Below are positions 36,441 to 44,378 of a DNA stretch of 44,378 bases, piece after piece. Position 1 is the stretch's first letter. Each line of letters begins with the position of its first letter. The notes under the pieces are model-generated. The model did not search any database and was not told the origin of the DNA. It worked only from the letters and a program-made list of their open reading frames with translations. The position numbers and the translations under genes were made by a program. This DNA comes from Nitrosovibrio sp. Nv4 (GTDB lineage: Bacteria; Pseudomonadota; Gammaproteobacteria; Burkholderiales; SG8-39), in the NCBI GenBank assembly GCA_945906765.1, contig CAMDRF010000013.1:1-44378 (forward strand). The letters are read 5' to 3'.

Positions 36441-36745
36441 GCCAGCATCTCCAGCAACACCGGGTGCCACAACGCAATATCCAGCTTGCCGATTTTGCCG
36501 GTCAGCCGGACCTTGTCGACGCAGCGAATCTGATCGAGCAACACACGCCCCCGTTTGCCCTGCAGCCGGATTTCCGGGCGGCAGCCGAGCGGCTGGCCCT
36601 TGCTGGTGATCGGCGCGACGATGACCCGCGGCAACGCCTGATTCATGTCGTCGGGCGAGATTACCAGCGCCGGCCGCGTCTTCTTGATTTCCGTGCCGAT
36701 GGTGGGGTCGAGGTTGACCCAGTAAACCTCGCCACGCTTCACCAT
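36437..36745 (-). CDS. mazF: MazF/PemK-type mRNA interferase
   Basis: A 102-residue ribosome-independent RNase toxin. Motifs: VKRGEVYWVNLDPTIGTEIK (catalytic Arg region), TRPALVISPD (about 24-33), VIVAPITSKGQP and the C-terminal DQIRCVDKVRL. ATG 36745 overlaps the end of mazE by 7 bases. Convergent with the truncated antitoxin. Length and motifs are intact. Confidence 0.92.
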   Translation of the reverse strand: MVKRGEVYWVNLDPTIGTEIKKTRPALVISPDDMNQALPRVIVAPITSKGQPLGCRPEIRLQGKRGRVLLDQIRCVDKVRLTGKIGKLDIALWHPVLLEMLA

Positions 36746-36978
36746 GCCCAATCCTTGTCGCCGCCGGGAAGTACATCGGGCCAGCCGGCGCCGGCAGCCT
36801 CCTTTTCCGCGGCCAGCTTGTCGAACCAGCCGGCGCGCGGCGCGCGGACCGGTGCCATCACCAGCCGCCCCTCGTCAACGTGAAGTTCGATTTCGCTTTC
36901 GATCCGGCACGCGGCCAACAGCGCCGCGGGTATCAAAACACCGCGTGAATTGCCAATTTTTCGCACCGTGATTTTCAT
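36739..36978 (-). CDS. mazE: MazE antitoxin (AbrB/SpoVT fold)
   Basis: A 79-residue antitoxin starting MKITVRKIGNSRGVLIPAAL, a swapped-hairpin AbrB fold (to about residue 45), with a C-terminal tail (GWFDKLAAEKEA, WPDVLPGGDKDW) that binds MazF. ATG 36978 is chosen because GGAG lies 8 bases before it; ATG 36984 would leave only 2 bases. Confidence 0.9.
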   Translation of the reverse strand: MKITVRKIGNSRGVLIPAALLAACRIESEIELHVDEGRLVMAPVRAPRAGWFDKLAAEKEAAGAGWPDVLPGGDKDWAW

Positions 36979-36998
36979 CGTCATCGCTCCGCGAAGTC

Positions 36999-37023
36999 AT
37001 AACAATGTTATTACATTGCAATG
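36999..37023. promoter_or_regulatory. Nested palindromes upstream of mazEF
   Basis: Three overlapping inverted repeats: ATAAC/GTTAT (36999-37011), CAATGT/ACATTG (37003-37018) and CATTGCAATG (37014-37023). They lie about 20 bases before mazE, where MazE-MazF complexes usually repress their own promoter. AT-rich compared with its surroundings. Confidence 0.5.
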
Positions 37024-37032
37024 GCGCACGCA

Positions 37033-37064
37033 AGCGGCTGCGGCTGACAGCGGCTGCGGCTGAC
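37033..37064 (+). repeat. 16-base tandem duplication upstream of recN
   Basis: Two exact head-to-tail copies of AGCGGCTGCGGCTGAC (37033-37048 and 37049-37064), between mazE and recN. No recN promoter was recognised around it. Confidence 0.9.
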
Positions 37065-37125
37065 ACATAGCCGCGGCTTGCCCGGACGAGGCTTCGCTTG
37101 CCTGAACGGGACAAATAGGGGCAGC

Positions 37126-38802
37126 ATGCGTCAAATGCTGCGCGCGCTTGGAATCCGGGATTTCGTGATTGTCGAGCGGGTCGAACTCGAGACCGGCGCG
37201 GGCTTTACGGTGCTCACCGGCGAGACCGGCGCCGGCAAATCCATCCTGGTGGATGCCATCGAGCTGCTGGTGGGCGGGCGCGCCGACGCGTCGCTGGTGC
37301 GCGACGGCGCGGAGCGCGCCGAGCTGTCGGCGGAATTCGACCTTGCGGCGGGCAGCGCGCTCGAGTCCTACCTGGCCAGCGCCGGCCTGGAGGGCGATCC
37401 GGGCAAAGTGATCCTGCGCCGCACGATCGACCGCGCGGGCCGCTCGCGCTGCTTCATCAACGGCCATCCCGCGACGCTGGCGCAGTTGAGGGAAGCCGGC
37501 GAATACCTGGTGGACATCCACGGCCAGCATGAGCACCAGTCGCTGCTGCGTGCCAGCGCGCAGCGCGAGCTGCTCGATGCGCACGCGGGCGCCGGGGAAC
37601 TGGCGCTTGCCTGCGCCGATGCGTGGCGCAGTTGGAAGCGGCTGGCGGCGCTCAGCGCCGAAGCCGAGCAGCAGTACGCCAAGCGGCAAACTGAGCGCGC
37701 GGAGCTGCAAGAAACGGTCGCCGACCTGAAAAAGCTCGGCCTCAAGGAGGGCGAGTGGGACGAACTCGCGGCGCAGCAGCGCCGGCTGGCGCACGGCTCC
37801 AGCCTGCTCGCCGGTTCACAGTCGTCGCTGGAGGCCTTGTCGGAGGCGGAGGGCGCCTGCCTGCCGCGGCTCAGCGCGGTGGCCGGCCGGTTGCGCGCGT
37901 TGTCGGCGCATGACGTTCATCTGAAGGCGATCGTCGAAATGCTCGAATCGGCCGAGGTCCAGGCCTCCGAGGCGGCGCGCGATCTGCGCGACTACGCTTC
38001 ACGCGTCGAACTGGACCCGGTCGCGTTGCGCGAGGTGGAGCACAGAACCGAGGCGTTGCATGCCGCCGGGCGCAGGTACCGCGTCAAGCCGGCGGAGTTG
38101 CCGGCGCTGGAGGGCAGGCATCTGCAGCGCTTCAGGGAACTCGAGCTGGCGGCAAGTCCGGAGGCGCTGCAGCGCGAAGTGGCCGCGGCGCAGGAGCGCT
38201 ACGACGCGGCGGCGAAAAAGCTGTCCGCGAAGCGCAAGGCCGCTTCGCAGGCGCTCGGGCGCGCGGTGACGCAGGCGATGCAGAGCCTGGCGATGGTGGG
38301 TGGACGATTCGCCGCCGAATTGCGTCCTCTGGAAGAGCCCGGCGCCGGGGGCCTCGAGGAAGTCGCGTTCGAAGTGGCGGCGCATTCCAGCCTGCCGTTG
38401 CGGCCGCTGGCGAAGGTGGCCTCCGGGGGCGAGTTGTCGCGCGTCAGCCTCGCGATCCAGCTGGTGGCGGCGAAGCAGTCGCCGATTGGCACGCTGGTGT
38501 TCGACGAGGTGGATAGCGGAATCGGCGGCGCCGTGGCCGAGAGCGTCGGCCGCTCGCTGAAGAAGCTCGGCCGGGAGCGCCAGGTGCTCTGCGTCACGCA
38601 CCTGCCGCAGGTCGCCGCCCAGGCGGACGAGCAGTGGTCGGTGTCGAAATCGGGCGCCGCGGGAAGCAAGCGCGGCAGGCTCAGCAGCGCTGTCACGCGG
38701 CTCGACCGTGCCGGGCGCATCGAGGAACTGGCGCGCATGCTGGGGGGCACGGAAATCACCGCGACGACACGTAAACACGCCGCGGAACTGCTGGGAAAAT
38801 AA
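37126..38802 (+). CDS. recN: DNA repair protein RecN
   Basis: SMC-like ATPase that acts at double-strand breaks. 558 residues. Walker A GETGAGKS (about residues 30-37), long coiled coil in the middle, ABC-type signature ASGGELSRVSLAIQL (about 430) and Walker B TLVFDEVDSGIGG (about 456). ATG 37126 is chosen with AGGGG 4 bases upstream; ATG 37135 is also possible. It converges on fur with a 3-base gap. No LexA-type box was seen nearby. Confidence 0.97.
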   Translation: MRQMLRALGIRDFVIVERVELETGAGFTVLTGETGAGKSILVDAIELLVGGRADASLVRDGAERAELSAEFDLAAGSALESYLASAGLEGDPGKVILRRTIDRAGRSRCFINGHPATLAQLREAGEYLVDIHGQHEHQSLLRASAQRELLDAHAGAGELALACADAWRSWKRLAALSAEAEQQYAKRQTERAELQETVADLKKLGLKEGEWDELAAQQRRLAHGSSLLAGSQSSLEALSEAEGACLPRLSAVAGRLRALSAHDVHLKAIVEMLESAEVQASEAARDLRDYASRVELDPVALREVEHRTEALHAAGRRYRVKPAELPALEGRHLQRFRELELAASPEALQREVAAAQERYDAAAKKLSAKRKAASQALGRAVTQAMQSLAMVGGRFAAELRPLEEPGAGGLEEVAFEVAAHSSLPLRPLAKVASGGELSRVSLAIQLVAAKQSPIGTLVFDEVDSGIGGAVAESVGRSLKKLGRERQVLCVTHLPQVAAQADEQWSVSKSGAAGSKRGRLSSAVTRLDRAGRIEELARMLGGTEITATTRKHAAELLGK

Positions 38803-38805
38803 CGC

Positions 38806-39234
38806 CTAGACAGCGCGGTGCGGGCAGTCCGGTTTTGTGCAGTCGGCGTAGAGCGCGAGCGAATGGCCGCGCAGCTCGAAGCCTTTCTCGCCGGCGATCT
38901 CGCTCTGGCGCCTCTCGATCTCGCCGTCGTAGAACTCTTCCACCCGGCCGCATTGCAGGCACACGAGGTGGTCGTGGTGCCCGCCCTGGTTCAGCTCGAA
39001 TACCGCCTTGCCGGTCTCGAAATGCTGCCGCGCCAGCAGCCCGGCCTGCTCGAACTGCGTGAGAACCCTGTAGACGGTTGCGAGTCCAACGTCCATGCCC
39101 TCGGCAATCAAAGCCTTGTACACGTCCTCGGCGGAAAGATGGCGCACCTTGCTTGCCTCGAACAGCTCCAGAATCCTGCGCCGGGGCAGGGTTGCCTTGA
39201 GGCCGATCTCCTTGAGGCTCTGGACAGTGTTCAT
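38806..39234 (-). CDS. fur: Ferric uptake regulator Fur
   Basis: Fe(II)-dependent repressor. 142 residues. Winged helix (about 1-80, with [16 protein letters not shown]), metal ligands HHDH (86-89), Cys 92 and Cys 95 (CLQC), and a second Cys pair near the C-terminus (Cys 132 and Cys 137). The start ATG 39234 has no ribosome binding site and lies 8 bases after TATAAT. Divergent from bamE with only 19 bases between starts, the usual fur-omlA arrangement. Confidence 0.98.
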   Translation of the reverse strand: MNTVQSLKEIGLKATLPRRRILELFEASKVRHLSAEDVYKALIAEGMDVGLATVYRVLTQFEQAGLLARQHFETGKAVFELNQGGHHDHLVCLQCGRVEEFYDGEIERRQSEIAGEKGFELRGHSLALYADCTKPDCPHRAV

Positions 39235-39237
39235 CCG

Positions 39238-39248
39238 TTATCATTATA
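39238..39248. promoter_or_regulatory. Putative Fur box and fur -10 box
   Basis: On the - strand TATAAT (39248-39243) continues into GATAA, so ATAATGATAA (39247-39238) matches ten bases in a row of the Fur-box repeat GATAATGATAATC. It lies between fur and bamE and would let Fur control its own transcription. The -35 is not recognisable. Confidence 0.5.
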
Positions 39249-39253
39249 GGCCG

Positions 39254-39784
39254 ATGGAATTGACTCTCTGCCGAGTGGTTGCTGCTGCGTCAGCGGTGCT
39301 GATTGGCGCGCTGCTGCCCGCCTGCAAGTCGGTCGACGTGCCAAAGGTCCCGGGTATCACGCCCTACCGGATGGTGATCCAGCAGGGCAATTTCATTTCC
39401 CAGGAAATGGTGGCGCAGCTGAAGCCCGGCATGACCAAGGAACAGGTAAGGTTCATCCTCGGCACGCCGCTGGTCACCGACATTTTCCACGCCGAGCGGT
39501 GGGACTACGTTTTCTTTCGAGAGATGCCCAACGGCAAGCGCGAGCAGCGCAACCTGTCAGTGGTGTTCGAGAACAGCAAGCTGGCGCGGGTGCTTGGCGA
39601 CCTGCTGCCCGCCGAAGGTACGGTTCAATCGGGCGGATTCGAGACGCAGGTGAAGCCGGAAGCAAAGCCCAAGCCGGTGGCCGGTCCCGAGCCCAAGGCG
39701 GAAGACAACAAGGCGGTCGAAGAAGCGAAAGAAAAGAAGGCGCCGGGTTTCCTTGACCGGTTACGCGAGAAGATCGGTCTGTGA
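39254..39784 (+). CDS. bamE: Outer membrane assembly factor BamE (SmpA/OmlA)
   Basis: Lipoprotein of the BAM complex that inserts outer-membrane proteins. 176 residues. Signal peptide with lipobox ALLPAC (Cys near 25), then the SmpA/OmlA domain (QGNFISQEMVAQLKPGMTKE, GTPLVTDIFHAERWDYVF, about 44-95). The C-terminal half is longer than in E. coli: a Lys/Pro/Glu linker ending in a basic helix (FLDRLREKIGL), as is common in betaproteobacteria. Overlaps dapB by 4 bases. Confidence 0.95.
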   Translation: MELTLCRVVAAASAVLIGALLPACKSVDVPKVPGITPYRMVIQQGNFISQEMVAQLKPGMTKEQVRFILGTPLVTDIFHAERWDYVFFREMPNGKREQRNLSVVFENSKLARVLGDLLPAEGTVQSGGFETQVKPEAKPKPVAGPEPKAEDNKAVEEAKEKKAPGFLDRLREKIGL

Positions 39785-40572
39785 AACGCGCTGTCATCCG
39801 GGTCGTGGTCGCGGGGGCGGGCGGCAGGATGGGGCAAACGCTCATTGAGGGCGTGCGCGCCGACAAATCGCTGGCGCTTGCCGCCGCGCTCGATGTCAGG
39901 GGCAGCCCGGCGGTAGGCACCAACATCGGCGGGGTAACGGTAGGGTCGGACGCGGCCACGGCTATTTCGGCCGGGGACGTGCTGATCGATTTCACGCGCC
40001 CCGAGGGCACCATTGAACATCTCGAGGTCTGCGCCCGTCTCGGCAAACCTATCGTCATCGGCACCACCGGATTTTCCGATCTGCTCAAGAAGGCGATCCT
40101 GCGGGCCGGACGCAAGATCCCGATCGCCCTGTCGCCCAACTTCGCGGTCGGTGTGAACGCGCTTTTCAAGCTCGCCGAAGTGGCGGCCGCAATCCTCGGC
40201 GACGATTTCGACGTGGAAATCGTCGAAGCGCACCATCGCAACAAGGTGGATGCGCCCTCGGGTACCGCACTCAGGCTGGGAGAGATCATCGCTGCCTCGC
40301 TGAAACGAGATTTGAAAAATGAGGCCGCACACGGCCGCGAGGGTGACACCGGCGTGCGGCCGGTCAAGCAGATCGGCTTCCATGCGATCCGCGGCGGCGA
40401 CATCGTCGGCGAGCACACGGTTATCTTCGCCGGTGCCGGGGAGCGGGTCGAACTCACCATCCGTTCGCAGAGCCGCATGACCTATGCCCTCGGGGCGCTG
40501 CGCGCCGTGCGCTTCCTGCGCGGCAAACGTCCCGGCGTCTACGACATGAAGGATGTGCTTGGCCTTAAGTAG
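39781..40572 (+). CDS. dapB: 4-hydroxy-tetrahydrodipicolinate reductase
   Basis: Lysine/diaminopimelate pathway reductase. 263 residues. Nucleotide loop VVAGAGGRMGQTLIEG (about residues 8-23), catalytic EAHHRNKVDAPSGTAL (about 153-168). GTG 39781 overlaps the bamE stop. Works downstream of Asd, encoded elsewhere in this window. Confidence 0.98.
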   Translation: MKRAVIRVVVAGAGGRMGQTLIEGVRADKSLALAAALDVRGSPAVGTNIGGVTVGSDAATAISAGDVLIDFTRPEGTIEHLEVCARLGKPIVIGTTGFSDLLKKAILRAGRKIPIALSPNFAVGVNALFKLAEVAAAILGDDFDVEIVEAHHRNKVDAPSGTALRLGEIIAASLKRDLKNEAAHGREGDTGVRPVKQIGFHAIRGGDIVGEHTVIFAGAGERVELTIRSQSRMTYALGALRAVRFLRGKRPGVYDMKDVLGLK

Positions 40573-40596
40573 GAAGCGCCCGGCTTGCCGTGGCGC

Positions 40597-40625
40597 TTGG
40601 CCTGCGGTAGCCGGCGCGGTATAAT
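40597..40625 (+). promoter_or_regulatory. carA promoter
   Basis: TTGGCC (40597-40602), 17 bases, then a perfect TATAAT (40620-40625), in the 122-base gap between dapB and carA. Transcription should begin near 40631-40632. Confidence 0.75.
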
Positions 40626-40630
40626 TCGGC

Positions 40631-40672
40631 GCTCAAATTGAGCGGGAGGGGCGCGAGCCTCTTCCGCTTTTT
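40631..40672 (+). terminator. Leader terminator with overlapping hairpin (carA attenuator candidate)
   Basis: A 12-pair stem, 40641-40652 with 40657-40668 (two G-U pairs, loop GCGA), is followed by T 40668-40672: a good intrinsic terminator placed before the gene. A second hairpin at the very 5' end, GCTC (40631-40634) with GAGC (40640-40643), uses three bases of the terminator stem, so the two exclude each other. No separate leader peptide is present; the only in-leader start, TTG 40638, is in frame with carA. Confidence 0.65.
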
Positions 40673-40694
40673 CACATCTAATCCGGGAGTTGCC

Positions 40695-41817
40695 GTGCCA
40701 GCGCTCGATTCCGCCGTCCTCGTCCTTGCCGACGGGTCGGTGTTTCGGGGCCGCTCCATCGGCGTGCGCGGCCTGTCGGCGGGCGAGGTGGTGTTCAACA
40801 CCGCCATGACCGGCTACCAGGAGATCCTCACCGACCCCTCGTACTGCCGCCAGATCGTCACGCTGACCTATCCGCATATCGGCAATACGGGCGTCAACGC
40901 CGAGGACGAAGAGTCCTCGAAGGTGCATGCCGCAGGTCTGGTGGTGCGCGATTCGCCGGCCCTGTACTCGAACTTCCGTTCGACATCGGGACTAGGGCAA
41001 TACCTTGAGAAAAACCGCATCGTCGCCATTGCCGACATCGACACGCGCAAGCTGACGCGGCTGCTGCGGGAAAAAGGTGCGCAGAGCGGCTGCCTCATGG
41101 CGGGGGACATCGACGAGAAGATGGCGTTGGTGGCTGCGAAGGCGTTTCCCGGGCTGGCGGGGATGGATCTTGCCAAAGTGGTCAGCGTCGCGAAGCCCTA
41201 TGCGTGGAACGAGGGCCGCTGGATTCTAGGAAAAAGATTTGAACAAAAACAGGAAAATAAACTTCATGTCGTAGCCTACGACTACGGCATCAAGCGCAAC
41301 ATCCTGCGGCTCATTGTCGAGCGCGGCGCGCGGGTGACTGTTGTGCCTGCTTCTTTTTCAGCAAAAGAAGTCCTCAAAATGCGGCCCGACGGCATTTTTC
41401 TCTCCAACGGGCCGGGCGATCCCGAGCCCTGCGATTATGCCATTGAGGCGATCGGCGAAATTCTCGATAGTACGCGGATCCCGGTGTTCGGCATCTGCCT
41501 CGGGCACCAGCTGATGGGGCTGGCCTCGGGCGCGAAGACCATGAAGATGAAGTTCGGCCATCACGGCGCCAACCATCCGGTGAAGGATCTCGACACCGGC
41601 CGGGTCGTGATCACCAGCCAGAATCACGGTTTCGCCGTTGACCCTGCCAGCATTTCCGCGAATTTGAGAATCACGCATGTTTCATTGTTCGACGGTTCGC
41701 TGCAGGGATTGACGCGCACCGACCGTCCCGCGTTTTGTTTTCAAGGCCATCCGGAGGCCAGCCCGGGACCGCATGACATCGGCTACCTGTTCGATCGCTT
41801 TGCGAAGATGATGAGCG

Positions 41818-41834
<17 letters not shown>
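40695..41834 (+). CDS. carA: Carbamoyl-phosphate synthase small subunit
   Basis: Glutamine amidotransferase subunit supplying ammonia to CarB for arginine and pyrimidines. 379 residues. Class I amidotransferase nucleophile Cys in [11 protein letters not shown] (about residue 271) and the His/Glu of [11 protein letters not shown] (about 355). Start GTG 40695 with GGGAG 5 bases upstream. Overlaps carB by 17 bases. Unlike in some betaproteobacteria, no gene intervenes between carA and carB. Confidence 0.97.

Positions 41835-44378
<2,544 letters not shown>

Overview
The window reads as the chromosome of a GC-rich betaproteobacterium. The evidence is gene order: leuC-leuD-leuB-asd-fimV-truA-trpF-trpB-trpA-accD-folC-SPOR-cvpA-purF-metZ, hrcA-hemH-grpE-dnaK-dnaJ, nadK with recN-fur, divergent bamE-dapB, and carA-carB are all arrangements typical of that class. 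No rRNA, tRNA, CRISPR array, prophage or intact insertion sequence was seen. No stretch longer than about 150 bases lacks a gene or an annotated element.

Layout. 0-5.6 kb is accessory: a 5'-cut Fic protein, a small membrane operon divergent from a TetR regulator, a Phd/PIN toxin-antitoxin (TA) pair, a decayed fused MFS/spermidine synthase, an MFS transporter and an M48 lipoprotein protease. 5.7-21.9 kb is a long, nearly gapless + strand run for leucine, aspartate-semialdehyde, tryptophan, malonyl-CoA, folate, purine and methionine biosynthesis, with FimV in the middle. metZ is preceded by a sequence closely resembling a SAM-II riboswitch and then a terminator-like fold. 22.0-24.4 kb (- strand) holds a PIN TA pair, lpxH, a periplasmic cyclophilin and a small exported protein. 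cysS faces a damaged TA block (25.9-27.2 kb) in which a PIN toxin is fused to the tail of another module's antitoxin. 27.2-33.0 kb (- strand) is the heat-shock cluster, hemH and hrcA, with a strong sigma-32 promoter before grpE. nadK is separated from recN by a broken MFS gene and four abutting TA modules or remnants. fur, bamE, dapB and carAB close the window; carB runs off the end.

Themes. (1) TA modules (five apparently intact, others degraded) sit at the joints between housekeeping operons. (2) Several accessory genes carry deletions that leave a long reading frame open, giving chimeric proteins. (3) Some biosynthetic operons have RNA-level control elements visible in sequence: the SAM-II-like element at metZ, a leader terminator at carA, and tandem hairpins before truA. 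(4) Several genes (tetR, hrcA, nadK, fur, the gene starting near 24445, and grpE) have promoter -10-like boxes almost touching their start codons and no clear ribosome binding site, suggesting leaderless or near-leaderless mRNAs.

All functional calls come from reading motifs by eye; no database search was run.
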